In this document: one piece after another, positions 51,541-60,651 of the stretch | Layout of the letters: each line of letters begins with the position of its first letter | How positions within the stretch are numbered: position 1 is the stretch's first letter | NCBI GenBank assembly: GCA_050946115.1 | Contig: JBMNUF010000008.1 | Coordinates: 54,193-118,192 of the forward strand | DNA from: CAYFRC01 sp050946115 | Lineage (GTDB): Bacteria > Bacillota > Clostridia > Christensenellales > Aristaeellaceae | Direction: 5' to 3' | Length of the DNA: 64,000 bases | The notes under the pieces: generated by a model | Seen by the model: the letters and a program-made list of their open reading frames with translations, nothing else | What the model was told of the DNA's origin: nothing | The model's database searches: none | Program-made: the position numbers and the translations under genes

Positions 51541-53772
51541 ATGGCGCCTGTGGCGAAAACCGAAAGACGTTTAATAAGTTTCCCTTCGCGGATCTTGCTG
51601 TGCCTGCTTGCGCTGTATCTTTTCGGCGCGCTGTCCTTTTCGGCGCGCGCTGAGGGCGGGCTCGAGGTACACTTTCTCGAGCAGGGCGCGCATCAGGATG
51701 CGATCCTGATCCGCTGCGACGGGGAGGACGCTTTTATCGACGGCGGATTTGCCTTCAAATACGATACCGTGGAGCGGTATTTGCGCAGAGAAGGCGTGTC
51801 GAACCTCAAATACTACATCTGCTCGCACCTGCACGATAACCACATCGGCTGTGCGGGCCCCATCGTAGCGGATTTCCGCGCCGAAGCGATCCTCGCAACG
51901 CACGATACGGTGCTTGCGGCGCTCAGGCAGTACTGCGCGACGATGCCCGCCGAGAAAATCGCCGCCGTAAACGACACGCCCTGTCGGTATGTCGCCTTCG
52001 GCGATACGTTTTCGATCGGCTCCGCGAGGGTCGACGTGGTGGGGCCCATCGCGCTGTACCGGAGGATGAAGCCGTATGGGAAGGAGCGGTATCGCTACGA
52101 AAATCTCAATTCGATGATCCTGAAGCTGACATACGGCGATACGGTCTTCCTCTTAACCGGCGATACGAAGCCGCTCGTCTTAGAGGACATCGAAAGGCGG
52201 CATCCCGGCATCCTGAAGGCGGACGTGCTGAAAAATCCGCACCATTACGATACGCAGACGGAAGCGGTTCTGGATGCGATCTCCCCCTCGATCTGCGTTT
52301 TCTCGACGGGTGGCAGGGATTTTCCGACCGCCGCCTACCTTGCCTCGCTCAAAGCGAGGGGCGTCAGGTGCTATAACAACGCCGAATCGCAGCAGGGCGA
52401 TATCGTAGTTACAAGCGACGGGAATGCGCTTTCGGTCGCCTGCGCGAACACGTCACACTTTGCCCAACTGAAAGAGACGAATTTGGCGCTTTACGAAGGG
52501 CAGAGCGCGCGCCTCACCCTGCAAAAGGCGGGCGCGTACCATGGCTTTGCCCCGAGGTATTCCTCGGAAGCCCCCTCCGTGGCAACCGTTTCGCAAAGCG
52601 GCATCGTCACCGCCGTGGGCTGCGGGGAGACGACGATCCTCGCGCAGGGCGACGAATTGTGCGCGATGGATTCCCGCGTGACCGTTACCGTGCTCGAAGC
52701 GACGGTCACCTTCAGGGAGCGCGAGGTGCGGCTCAGGGGCACACAGAAAAAGGCGCTCTCCCTCGTGACCGCGCCGAAAAAAGCCAAAAAGAATCGCGCG
52801 CTCTCGTACGTTTCCTCCGATCCCTCCGTTGTGACCGTAACCGAAAAGGGCGTGGCGCGCGGCGTTTCGGAAGGGCGCGCGACCGTGTCGCTCTGCCTCG
52901 GGGACAGGGTTTTGGATACCTGCGAGGTGATTGTGACGGACGTCGCCGCAAAATCGCTCTCCCTGAGAGGAAAATCCGCCGTGCGGGTCGCCTCGTCCAT
53001 ACGGCTGACCGCGTCGCCCAAACCCGCAGGCGCGGTATTGGGCGCGCTGCAATGGACGTCCTCGAATGATACGATCGCCGCCGTGGACGGCAGCGGTATG
53101 GTTACGGGCATATCTCCCGGCAGCGCCGTCATCACCTGCGAAACGGCGGGCGGCATCCGCGCGTCCAAACGGATTTCTGTCAGGGGGCGCAGGCCGCTCA
53201 GGCGATTCGACATCGTTCCGAAGAAGCCGACGCTCTATCTCGGCGCAGATGAAAGCCTGCGGCTTCGCGCCGTGACGAATCCCCTCACCCCTGTCGCGGT
53301 GGAGGTCGCATGGTCGAGCTCCGATCCCTCCGTCGCGACCGTGGACGAGGACGGCGTCGTCGTGCCGTGCGCCGTCGGTAGAACCACTGTCACCGCGAAA
53401 CCGAAGGTCGGCGCGGCGAGGAAGGCGGTCGTTCTGGTTGTGGAAAACCGATTCCTGCGCAAAAGGCCCGTCAGGGAAAGGGGAGCGCTTTCGACGAGCG
53501 CGAAGCAAATGGTTTATGAAAACGGCTTGCTGCTGATCGATATGTATTTCGCCAACGGCACCAAGGCTGCCCTCGATATACCGACGGGAGATCTTCTGCG
53601 CATCACCGTGCCCACGGGCTTTACAAGGGCGGTGCGCGCGGACCTGCTCGGCGCGGGAAGGCCGCTGGACGGGGGCGCGACCGCCGTGTTGCGCTTTGCG
53701 GTTGCGCTTTCGGAGTATCCGGAGCTCAAAAACCTCCCGCTGCCGCTTTGCGACTGCACGACTGTGAACTGA
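51541..53772 (+). CDS. Secreted metallo-beta-lactamase-fold protein with Ig-like (Big2) domains
   Basis: 743 residues. Signal peptide or anchor helix at about 17-38. Residues 42-300 are an MBL-fold domain of the ComEC type: SHLHDNHIG (H96, H98, D99, N100, H101) and, later, LTGDT and NPHHYD. At the position where the family has Asp (HxHxDH) there is Asn100. Residues about 315-650 hold four Ig-like repeats of Big2 character (PSVATVSQSGIVTAVGCGETTI; PSVVTVTEKGVARGVSEGRATV; DTIAAVDGSGMVTGISPGSAVI; PSVATVDEDGVVVPCAVGRTTV). The last ~100 residues are a further beta domain. Probably a surface hydrolase or binding protein. RBS GAGGTG. Confidence 0.85.
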   Translation: MAPVAKTERRLISFPSRILLCLLALYLFGALSFSARAEGGLEVHFLEQGAHQDAILIRCDGEDAFIDGGFAFKYDTVERYLRREGVSNLKYYICSHLHDNHIGCAGPIVADFRAEAILATHDTVLAALRQYCATMPAEKIAAVNDTPCRYVAFGDTFSIGSARVDVVGPIALYRRMKPYGKERYRYENLNSMILKLTYGDTVFLLTGDTKPLVLEDIERRHPGILKADVLKNPHHYDTQTEAVLDAISPSICVFSTGGRDFPTAAYLASLKARGVRCYNNAESQQGDIVVTSDGNALSVACANTSHFAQLKETNLALYEGQSARLTLQKAGAYHGFAPRYSSEAPSVATVSQSGIVTAVGCGETTILAQGDELCAMDSRVTVTVLEATVTFREREVRLRGTQKKALSLVTAPKKAKKNRALSYVSSDPSVVTVTEKGVARGVSEGRATVSLCLGDRVLDTCEVIVTDVAAKSLSLRGKSAVRVASSIRLTASPKPAGAVLGALQWTSSNDTIAAVDGSGMVTGISPGSAVITCETAGGIRASKRISVRGRRPLRRFDIVPKKPTLYLGADESLRLRAVTNPLTPVAVEVAWSSSDPSVATVDEDGVVVPCAVGRTTVTAKPKVGAARKAVVLVVENRFLRKRPVRERGALSTSAKQMVYENGLLLIDMYFANGTKAALDIPTGDLLRITVPTGFTRAVRADLLGAGRPLDGGATAVLRFAVALSEYPELKNLPLPLCDCTTVN

Positions 53773-53802
53773 CCGCGTGAACCGCGGATTCTATACAAAG
53801 AC

Positions 53803-53834
53803 CGGAAATCCGCCCTCGCTCAGGGGCGGATTTC
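53803..53834 (+). terminator. Stem-loop after the MBL/Big2 gene
   Basis: GGAAATCCGCC...GGCGGATTTCC, an 11-bp stem, 30 bases after the stop but without a T-run. Probably a transcript end with an unusual tail, or an mRNA-stability hairpin. Confidence 0.5.
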
Positions 53835-53895
53835 CGCACCCCGATGCACGGCGGCGGCAAAAGGGCAGAATCTTTTGAGGAAATGCAATTTGTTG

Positions 53896-53924
53896 TTGTG
53901 AAATCGCGCCGCATGTGGTATAAT
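53896..53924 (+). promoter_or_regulatory. Promoter of the ACT-alr housekeeping operon
   Basis: TTGTGA, 17-bp spacer, TATAAT, 45 bases before the ATG at 53970. Confidence 0.78.
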
Positions 53925-53969
53925 TTGGACATAATTAAGAAAGAAGCGTGCATTCGGGAGGGTTGCGGT

Positions 53970-54401
53970 ATGTATATCCGTCAGTTGTCCATATTCCTCG
54001 AAAATGTACCGGGCAGCCTCATAAGACCGACGCAGCTGTTGGCGGACGCCGGCATCGACCTGATCGCGATGTCCATCGCAGATGCCGCCGAGTACGGCAT
54101 TTTGCGCTGCATCGTGGCGAAGCCCGATAAAGCCGCGGCGATCCTGCGCGAAGCGGGCTACATCGTGCGGCAGACGAATGTCCTGGGCGTGTGCGTGCCG
54201 GACTGCCCCGGCGGACTGTGCGAAATCCTCAAGGTGCTGGCCGCGGCGGGTATCTCCGTGGAATACCTGTATTCATTCGTGCGCCGCCGCGAGGGAGTCG
54301 CCCTTTTGATCTTCCACCTGTCCGACATCCAAAAGGGTGCGGAAATCCTGCGTACGAATGGCGTGGAGCTGCTGGACGAATCGCAGCTGGGTGAAATGTG
54401 A
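53970..54401 (+). CDS. Tandem ACT-domain protein
   Basis: 143 residues from ATG 53970, with GGGAGGG as RBS. Two ACT units: residues 4-64 (QLSIFLENVPGSLIRPTQLLADAGIDLIAM) and 70-135 (VLGVCVPDCPGGLCEILKVLAAAGISVEYLY). ACT domains bind amino acids and regulate enzymes; here there is no attached enzyme. The stop overlaps the alr start in GTGA, so the two proteins are made together. The likely role is amino-acid sensing for alanine racemase or another pathway (inference). Confidence 0.9.
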   Translation: MYIRQLSIFLENVPGSLIRPTQLLADAGIDLIAMSIADAAEYGILRCIVAKPDKAAAILREAGYIVRQTNVLGVCVPDCPGGLCEILKVLAAAGISVEYLYSFVRRREGVALLIFHLSDIQKGAEILRTNGVELLDESQLGEM

Positions 54402-55519
54402 CTGCGAAATACAGAAATGTGGAAATGCGCGTGGACATGGGCGTCCTCGCGAACAATATGCGCACCTTTATGCGGCGCATGCAGGGTTCCTGCCGCGTGA
54501 TGGCGGTCGTAAAGGCGGATGCCTATGGGCACGGTGCGGTTGTCTGTTCTACCTGTTTTCTCGAAAACGGCGCGTCCGCCCTCGCGGTCGCGACGGTGGA
54601 CGAGGCGATATACCTTCGGGACGCGGGCATCTGCGCCCCAGTGCTCGTCCTCGGCGGGGCGACGGCGGCAGGCGCAAGGGAATGCGTCGCGCGGGATGTC
54701 GCGCTCGCGCTTTGCGACGAAGGGACGCTTTTTGCGATGCAGCGGGAGGCCGCCTTGCGCGAAAAAATCGCGCGCGCGCATCTGAAGATCGACACGGGCA
54801 TGATCCGCGTGGGGCTTCGGAGCGAAAGGGAAATCTTCGCCATTTTGGACGCGCTGAAGCGCGCGCCGAACGTTCGGATCGAGGCCGCGTTCACGCACTT
54901 TGCCGCGCCGGATGCGGACACAGAATTCACGCGCGAGCAGAACGCGCGCTTTCTGCGCGCGGCGGGCATATTGCGCGGCGCGGGCTATGCCCCCGTGCTG
55001 CATGCCGCCGCGAGCGCAGCGGCGCTGCTGGACCCCGCATTCCGATACGACTGTGTAAGGCCCGGAATCGCCCTGTACGGCGAGGAGGTTGGGCACCTGT
55101 GCCCCGGGATCGAGCCCGCGCAGACGCTTGTGGCTAAGCCCGTGCGCATAGAGGAAATCAATGCGGGCGAAACGGTCGGCTACGGCAGGGCGTTTACCGC
55201 GCGGCGCAAGAGCCGCATCATGACGCTCCCCGTCGGCTACGGTGACGGGTATCCCCGCGCGCTGAGCGAAAAGGCGCAGGTTCTCGTAAAGGGAAGGCGC
55301 GCACCGATCGCGGGCCGCGTATGCATGGATATGCTGATGGCGGACATTACGGACATCGAGGGCGTTTCCATGGACGACGAAGTCGTCCTGATGGGGAAAC
55401 AGGGCGGTGAGCGCATTGCGCCGAGCGAACTTGCCCTGCTTGCCGGCACCATTCCCTACGAAATCATCCTCGGCTTCCACGCGAGGGTGCCGAGGGTCGT
55501 CATCGGACAGAAACCTTGA
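54398..55519 (+). CDS. alr: Alanine racemase
   Basis: 373 residues from GTG 54398. The PLP lysine lies in VMAVVKADAYGHGAV and the second catalytic base is Tyr in ETVGYGRAF. The C-terminal domain has LPVGYGDGYPRAL and GRVCMDMLMADIT. It converts L-alanine to D-alanine for peptidoglycan. Translationally coupled to the ACT protein. Next gene 15 bases downstream. Confidence 0.97.
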   Translation: MTAKYRNVEMRVDMGVLANNMRTFMRRMQGSCRVMAVVKADAYGHGAVVCSTCFLENGASALAVATVDEAIYLRDAGICAPVLVLGGATAAGARECVARDVALALCDEGTLFAMQREAALREKIARAHLKIDTGMIRVGLRSEREIFAILDALKRAPNVRIEAAFTHFAAPDADTEFTREQNARFLRAAGILRGAGYAPVLHAAASAAALLDPAFRYDCVRPGIALYGEEVGHLCPGIEPAQTLVAKPVRIEEINAGETVGYGRAFTARRKSRIMTLPVGYGDGYPRALSEKAQVLVKGRRAPIAGRVCMDMLMADITDIEGVSMDDEVVLMGKQGGERIAPSELALLAGTIPYEIILGFHARVPRVVIGQKP

Positions 55520-55534
55520 GAAGGAGAAACATTC

Positions 55535-56128
55535 TTGATCGTCGAAGCGAAAAATGAAATACGCCGCAGGATGCGCGCCATGCGCGATAAGGTGTCCATC
55601 ATCGAGATGATGGAGCTTTCCGCGCGCATATGCGGCCGCGTTCTGCAGCTCGAGGAATACCGTCGGGCGCAAAACATCCTCTGCTATTCCCACCTCAACG
55701 GCGAAGTCGCGACGATCGGCCTCATGGACGCCATCGGCAGGGACGGAAAGGCGCTGTGCCTCCCGCGCGTCGCGGACAGGACGCATATGGAGGCGGTCTT
55801 CTGCGCGAACCCCGATCGCGACCTCGTGCGCGGCGCGTACGGCATATTGGAGCCCGTGGGCGATCGCGTGATTCAGCCCGAACAAATCGATCTCGTGCTG
55901 GTGCCGGGGCTCGCCTTCACGCGCGGCGGCGACAGGCTCGGCTACGGCGCGGGCTTTTACGACAGGTTCCTGCCCCTGTGCGAAAGGGCGGTGCGCGTGG
56001 GACTGTGCTACGAAAAGCAGATCGTAGAAGTGCTCCCAACGGAGGATTTTGATTGCAAAATGCGCTATGTGGTGACGGAGCAACGCCTGTTCCGCTGTGA
56101 AGAAACGATAAAGGAGACGGAAAAATGA
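55535..56128 (+). CDS. 5-formyltetrahydrofolate cyclo-ligase
   Basis: 197 residues from TTG 55535, with AGAAGGAG as RBS 9 bases upstream. The family signature is LVPGLAFTRGGDRLGYGAGFYDRFL near residue 128. It is an ATP-dependent enzyme that returns 5-formyl-THF to the folate pool as 5,10-methenyl-THF. The stop overlaps the next start as AATGAA. Normal length. Confidence 0.96.
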   Translation: MIVEAKNEIRRRMRAMRDKVSIIEMMELSARICGRVLQLEEYRRAQNILCYSHLNGEVATIGLMDAIGRDGKALCLPRVADRTHMEAVFCANPDRDLVRGAYGILEPVGDRVIQPEQIDLVLVPGLAFTRGGDRLGYGAGFYDRFLPLCERAVRVGLCYEKQIVEVLPTEDFDCKMRYVVTEQRLFRCEETIKETEK

Positions 56129-56868
56129 ACGCCGGATGCAAGATGGGGTTACGGGTTCTCATGTACTACGGACTGATGATGCTTTTGAGCATTTTGTTTT
56201 TGGTCGGCATGAACGGCTGGCTGCTCTATACGCTGAACGCGCTGTTGCTGCTCGGCTTTGGCGCGCTCGTGTTTAACGACTGCGCGTATCAGGGCGAAAA
56301 GGCGGCTACGACGCTCGCGATGGTCGAAAAGCAGCGCGCCGAAGGCCACACGGTCGATCCCCTGTACGAAAAGCAGGTGTTTTCCAAGCGCAACGCCGTA
56401 TACCTGCTGCTGACGGCGGCGCTGCCGCTGCTTCTGCTTTCCGCGGTGAACTTAGCGCTCGAGCCGCACTATCCCGTGGTCGAAGTCACCACCGCAGCGG
56501 AAGAACCCGCGGCGGAGGAAGAAACGGAGAAATTGCCCTACGACGAGGGCGCGTTCCCCGAGGCGAATGCGGAGCTCCCCCAGCCGGCGGAGCCGATCTC
56601 GCGCGCCGCGCTGTTCATGGCGTTTATGCGCGCGCTGTTCATGCCGTTCCTCGGGCTGTACACGCTGGTTTCCGCGCACGTGCTGTACGTATTGTTCCTT
56701 CCGCTCTCGCTGCTATTGCCGACGGTCGGCGCGATCGGCTATCTTCAGGGGCCGAAGCTGCGCGAAAAGAAGCTCGACGACATCGAAAAGGGCAAAAAGC
56801 GCAAGATGCGCAACCTCCGCGTCAACAAAAAGCCGCGCAAGCCGCGCTCCGCGCGCCCCGAGGTGTAA
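56125..56868 (+). CDS. Integral membrane protein of unknown function
   Basis: 247 residues. Predicted membrane helices at about 9-28, 33-49, 88-108, 168-188 and 192-212, with an acidic loop (TTAAEEPAAEEETEKLPYDEG) between the third and fourth. The C-terminal ~40 residues are strongly basic (KGKKRKMRNLRVNKKPRKP) and cytoplasmic. I do not recognise a family. Overlaps its upstream neighbour by 4 bases and its stop base is shared with the rsmD start, so it is part of the housekeeping operon. Confidence 0.8.
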   Translation: MNAGCKMGLRVLMYYGLMMLLSILFLVGMNGWLLYTLNALLLLGFGALVFNDCAYQGEKAATTLAMVEKQRAEGHTVDPLYEKQVFSKRNAVYLLLTAALPLLLLSAVNLALEPHYPVVEVTTAAEEPAAEEETEKLPYDEGAFPEANAELPQPAEPISRAALFMAFMRALFMPFLGLYTLVSAHVLYVLFLPLSLLLPTVGAIGYLQGPKLREKKLDDIEKGKKRKMRNLRVNKKPRKPRSARPEV

Positions 56869-57425
56869 TGCGCATCGTAGGCGGCGAGCATCGCGGGCGC
56901 AAGCTCGTTTCGCCCGAGGGCGTCTCGACGCGCCCCACATCCGACAGGGTGCGCGAGGCGGTGTTCAACATCCTGCGCGGAGATATTTTGGATGCCGTCG
57001 TATTCGACGCGTTTTCCGGCTCCGGCGCCATGGCGCTCGAGGCGATCAGCAGGGGCGCGAAACGCGCCTACGCCTGCGAAAGCGACAAAAGCGCGCAACA
57101 AACCCTTCGGAAAAACATCGCCCTGTGCAGGGCGGAACATGTTGTAACGTTCTTTCCTTCGCCGTGGCAGGCGGCGATATCCAAAATGCGGGAAGTGATC
57201 GACATCGTCTTCTGCGACCCGCCCTATGCGATGCACGAAGCCTATGGCGATGTTCTCTCTGCGCTCGAAAAGGCGCGCCTGCTCAGGGAAAACAGCATTG
57301 CGGTACTGGAATACCCGTCCGCAGATCCACAGCCGCGCGTTCCGGGCGGCTGGGAAATATTCGATATCCGCAAATACGGCGCGTCGTCCGTGGCGTTCGC
57401 GCGGCAAACGGGGTGTGGGGCATGA
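56868..57425 (+). CDS. rsmD: 16S rRNA (guanine(966)-N2)-methyltransferase RsmD
   Basis: 185 residues. N-terminal MRIVGGEHRGRKLVSPEG and the PTSDRVREAVFNIL segment are hallmarks; SAM motif I is VFDAFSGSGAMALEA and the catalytic motif IV is FCDPPY. It methylates G966 of 16S rRNA in the assembling 30S subunit. The order rsmD-coaD is conserved in many Firmicutes. The stop overlaps the coaD start as ATGA. Confidence 0.97.
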   Translation: MRIVGGEHRGRKLVSPEGVSTRPTSDRVREAVFNILRGDILDAVVFDAFSGSGAMALEAISRGAKRAYACESDKSAQQTLRKNIALCRAEHVVTFFPSPWQAAISKMREVIDIVFCDPPYAMHEAYGDVLSALEKARLLRENSIAVLEYPSADPQPRVPGGWEIFDIRKYGASSVAFARQTGCGA

Positions 57426-57919
57426 CGGTCATCTATCCGGGCAGCTTTGACCCGCCGACCGTCGGGCATCTGGACATCATCCAAAGGGCGAGCAGGCTCT
57501 TTGACGAGGTTTGGGTGATCGCGATGGTCAACGAAAAAAAGCGCCCCCTCTTCTCGCCCGAGGAACGGGTCGGGATGCTCAAAACCATTTTGCGTAGCCT
57601 TCCGAACGTCCGCGTAGATTTCAGCAGCCGCCTTTTGATCGAGGAATACACATCGCGCGGCGCGCAGGCGATCCTGCGCGGGCTGCGCGGAACGGGCGAC
57701 TTCCTCGCGGAGCAGCCCGTGAGCGACGCGATGCTGAAGATGTACGGCGCGGAGACGGTTTTTCTGAAGGCGGAGCCGGAGCATTCCTACGTCTCCTCCT
57801 CGCTTGTAAAGGAAATTCTGCGTTTTGGCGGCGATATCTCGCCGCTGGTGCCGGGGGAGATTCTCTCCCGAATCGAAGCGAAAACGGAAACAGAAAGGGG
57901 TACTATCCATGGCGCATGA
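57422..57919 (+). CDS. coaD: Phosphopantetheine adenylyltransferase
   Basis: 165 residues from ATG 57422. The nucleotidyltransferase motif TVGH lies in YPGSFDPPTVGHLDII and the second in the EHSYVSSSLVKEI segment (ISSTxx-like). It adds AMP from ATP to 4'-phosphopantetheine, the step before CoaE. Overlaps rsmD by 4 bases; its end overlaps the next gene. Confidence 0.97.
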   Translation: MTVIYPGSFDPPTVGHLDIIQRASRLFDEVWVIAMVNEKKRPLFSPEERVGMLKTILRSLPNVRVDFSSRLLIEEYTSRGAQAILRGLRGTGDFLAEQPVSDAMLKMYGAETVFLKAEPEHSYVSSSLVKEILRFGGDISPLVPGEILSRIEAKTETERGTIHGA

Positions 57920-58535
57920 AGACGATATCCTCTTGAATGAGGCTTTGACGCGCGAAGAGCAGGACCAAAAGAAGGCCGGCGTGGACGACCCGGCAACCCA
58001 TCTGCTCACACTGATCGACTACTTGGAGGATCTTTTGAGCGGGCGCGAGGGCGTGATAGCCCGCTTCGGCATCGACGTAAAGGCATGCCTGGACATCATT
58101 GGCGACATGCGCAACAACCTGCCCGACGCGATCCAGTACGCGCAGCAGGTGAAGGACAACCGCGCGGAAATTCTGGCGAAAGCGAAGCGCGCGGCGGATA
58201 GCGCCGTCAGCGCGGCGGAGACCCGCGCGAAGGTCGTACTGCAGCACGCGCAGGCGGAGGCGGACTCCGCCATCGAGGAGGCGACGCGCAACGCCGCCGC
58301 CATCATCGACGATGCGACCGAGAAGAAATCCGCGATGATCGATTCCTCCAACGTCATGTTGGAGGCGCGCCAGGAGGCCGAAACGCTCATCAACCAGGCG
58401 CGGGCGGAGGCGCAGCAGCGCCTCGAAGCCAATGCGGCGAACATCGACGCGATGTACGCGCGCGCGGAGAGCGACCTTGCGGCGGCGTATAACAAGATTC
58501 GCAACGACCGCGAGCAGCTCAGCTACGTGAAATGA
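57909..58535 (+). CDS. Coiled-coil protein downstream of coaD (DivIVA/ATPase-like)
   Basis: 208 residues from ATG 57909, with AAAGGGG as RBS, overlapping the end of coaD by 11 bases. Residues about 70-208 are a long, Ala/Glu/Arg-rich coiled coil (AKRAADSAVSAAETRAKVVL and similar heptads). Proteins of this kind follow coaD in many Clostridia, are often annotated 'ATPase' without nucleotide motifs, and resemble DivIVA/SepIVA-like polar scaffolds. No enzymatic motif is visible. Confidence 0.8.
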   Translation: MAHEDDILLNEALTREEQDQKKAGVDDPATHLLTLIDYLEDLLSGREGVIARFGIDVKACLDIIGDMRNNLPDAIQYAQQVKDNRAEILAKAKRAADSAVSAAETRAKVVLQHAQAEADSAIEEATRNAAAIIDDATEKKSAMIDSSNVMLEARQEAETLINQARAEAQQRLEANAANIDAMYARAESDLAAAYNKIRNDREQLSYVK

Positions 58536-58555
58536 CAGAAGGAGCATCCCCACAC

Positions 58556-59707
58556 ATGCGGCAGGTTCTCTTGGTGCGCTTCGGCGAGGTCTATCTCAAG
58601 GGGCAGAATCGCCCCTTTTTTCTAAAACGGCTGACGGAAAACGTGCGGCGCGCCGTTGCGCCCATAGGGGGCACGGCGTGGCTGTCCGATTCGCGCATCT
58701 ACGTCGCGGATTGCGACATCCAAAGCGCAATTTCCCGCGTCAAAAAAGTGTTCGGCATCCATTCGGTGAGCCCCGCGTGGGAGCTGGACAAGGATTTCGA
58801 CAAAATCTGCGAGGTCAGCGCCGAAATCATGCGCGGCAAAACGGGCACATTTAAGGTGTTCGCGCGCCGCAGCGACAAGGCCTTTCCCGTCGATTCCATG
58901 GAGATGGGGAAGCTGATCGGCGGCTATGTATTGCAGCGCGTGCCGGGCCTTTCCGTGGACGTACACGCGCCGCAGCACAAGCTCTCCGTCGAAGTTCGCG
59001 ACCGCGCCTATATCTACGTAGAGGAAATCCGCGCCGCCGGCGGCATGCCCACGGGCACGGCGGGCAAGGCGCTGCTCCTCCTCTCCGGCGGCATCGACAG
59101 CCCCGTCGCGGGCTATCAGGTCATGCGCCGCGGCGTGGTTTTGCAGGCGATCCACTACTTTTCCTTCCCCTATACGAGCGACCGCGCCAAGCAAAAGGTG
59201 TTCGATCTCGCAAAAATCCTGAGCGAATACCAGTCCGGCATGCTCGTACACGTGGTGCCGTTCACGCGCATTCAGCTCGAAATTCACGAAAAGTGCGCCG
59301 ACAGCATGGGCACGATCCTCATGCGCCGCTTCATGATGCGCATCGCCGAGCGCGTCGCGCAGGAAAACGGCCTGCAGGCGCTCGTGACGGGGGAGAGCAT
59401 CGGGCAGGTCGCCTCGCAGACGATGGAGGCACTCATGTGTACGGACGCGCTTGCGCGCCGCCCCGTGTTCCGCCCGCTGATCGGGCTGGACAAGTTGGAG
59501 ATCACCGAGATCGCGGAAAAAATCGATACGTACAATACGTCAATCCTCCCGTATGAGGATTGCTGCACCGTCTTCACGCCGCGCCACCCCACGACGAAGC
59601 CAAAAATTGAGGATGTGGAGCGCGAAGAGGCGAAGTTGGACGTGGGTGCGCTCGTGGACGAAGCCGTGCGTGGCATCGAGCAGTACCGCACGTGGGAAGA
59701 AGTATGA
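58556..59707 (+). CDS. thiI: tRNA 4-thiouridine synthase ThiI
   Basis: 383 residues from ATG 58556, preceded by AGAAGGAG; the ATG at 58532 lies before the RBS. An N-terminal ferredoxin-like/THUMP domain (about 1-165) is followed by the PP-loop domain with LLLLSGGIDSPVAGYQVM. There is no rhodanese domain, the short form usual in Firmicutes, so sulfur must come from another carrier; the Cys pair CCTV near 335 is where the family keeps its reactive Cys. It thiolates U8 of tRNA. Next gene overlaps as ATGA. Confidence 0.95.
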   Translation: MRQVLLVRFGEVYLKGQNRPFFLKRLTENVRRAVAPIGGTAWLSDSRIYVADCDIQSAISRVKKVFGIHSVSPAWELDKDFDKICEVSAEIMRGKTGTFKVFARRSDKAFPVDSMEMGKLIGGYVLQRVPGLSVDVHAPQHKLSVEVRDRAYIYVEEIRAAGGMPTGTAGKALLLLSGGIDSPVAGYQVMRRGVVLQAIHYFSFPYTSDRAKQKVFDLAKILSEYQSGMLVHVVPFTRIQLEIHEKCADSMGTILMRRFMMRIAERVAQENGLQALVTGESIGQVASQTMEALMCTDALARRPVFRPLIGLDKLEITEIAEKIDTYNTSILPYEDCCTVFTPRHPTTKPKIEDVEREEAKLDVGALVDEAVRGIEQYRTWEEV

Positions 59708-60651
59708 GGGCGTTTCTTGTTTCCGAAAAGCACGACGGCAGGCGGCTCGACCGATGGATCGCGTCCGAATTGCCGCTGCTTCCGCGCGCCCTCATGCAGA
59801 AATACCTGCGGCAGAAGAAATTTACGCGCGATGGCATAGCGCTTTCGTGCGACGTGCGCCTCGCCAAGGGCGACCGTATCGAGGCGGACATCCCCGAGGA
59901 GTTCTTTGAGAAACCCGCGCCGAGGGACGCGCTGTTAGAATCCTTTCGCCCGCATTTGCGCGTGCTGTATGAGGACGCAAACGTCCTCCTTGCGGACAAG
60001 CAGCCGGGGCTCATCGCGCACCCGGATCGCGAAGAAAAGGTCAATACGCTGCTCACGCATGTGCGCGCGTACCTCTACCAAAAGGGCGAATACGACCCCG
60101 ACTTCAAGCCCGTTCTGTGCAACCGCATCGACCGCTTCACCGGCGGCATCGTGATCGCCGCAAAAAACGCGGTCGCGCTGCGCGATATGAACATCTTAAT
60201 CCGCGAGCGGCTGATCGACAAGCGCTATCTCGCGGTGATTCACGGCGCGATGAACCCGCCCGAAGGCGTTCTCGACAGCTACATCCTCCAAAGGCAGGGC
60301 ATGCGCCGCGTGCTCGTACGCCACGCGCCCGAGGAGGGTGCAAAGCGCGCCGTGACCGAGTATACGACGCTGTGGACGAGAAATGGGCTGTCCCTCGTGG
60401 ATTGCCTGTTGCGCACGGGGCGCACGCACCAGATCCGCGCGCAGTTCGCGGACGCGGGGCACCCACTGTTGGGCGATACGCAGTACGGCGACCCGAAGGA
60501 CGAGGCGCAATTCGGGCGCGGCTATCAGGCGCTGTACGCCTACGGGCTGGATTTCGCGTTCGAGCCGTATGGCGGCGCGCTCGACGCGCTTTCGGGGCTG
60601 TCCGTGCGCGTGCCGCTGCCGTTCGCGCCGTACTATTACATGCCGCGCTGA
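59704..60651 (+). CDS. RluA/RluD-family 23S rRNA pseudouridine synthase
   Basis: 315 residues from ATG 59704. N-terminal S4 RNA-binding domain (about 1-70), then the synthase core with the catalytic Asp in CNRIDRFTGGIVIAAK and the C-terminal RTGRTHQIRAQFADAGHPLLGD. The family motif is usually HRLDxxTSG; here it is NRIDRFTGG, with Asp kept. It converts uridines in 23S rRNA (or tRNA) to pseudouridine. It is the last gene of the operon, ended by the terminator at 60747-60786. Confidence 0.93.
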   Translation: MRAFLVSEKHDGRRLDRWIASELPLLPRALMQKYLRQKKFTRDGIALSCDVRLAKGDRIEADIPEEFFEKPAPRDALLESFRPHLRVLYEDANVLLADKQPGLIAHPDREEKVNTLLTHVRAYLYQKGEYDPDFKPVLCNRIDRFTGGIVIAAKNAVALRDMNILIRERLIDKRYLAVIHGAMNPPEGVLDSYILQRQGMRRVLVRHAPEEGAKRAVTEYTTLWTRNGLSLVDCLLRTGRTHQIRAQFADAGHPLLGDTQYGDPKDEAQFGRGYQALYAYGLDFAFEPYGGALDALSGLSVRVPLPFAPYYYMPR

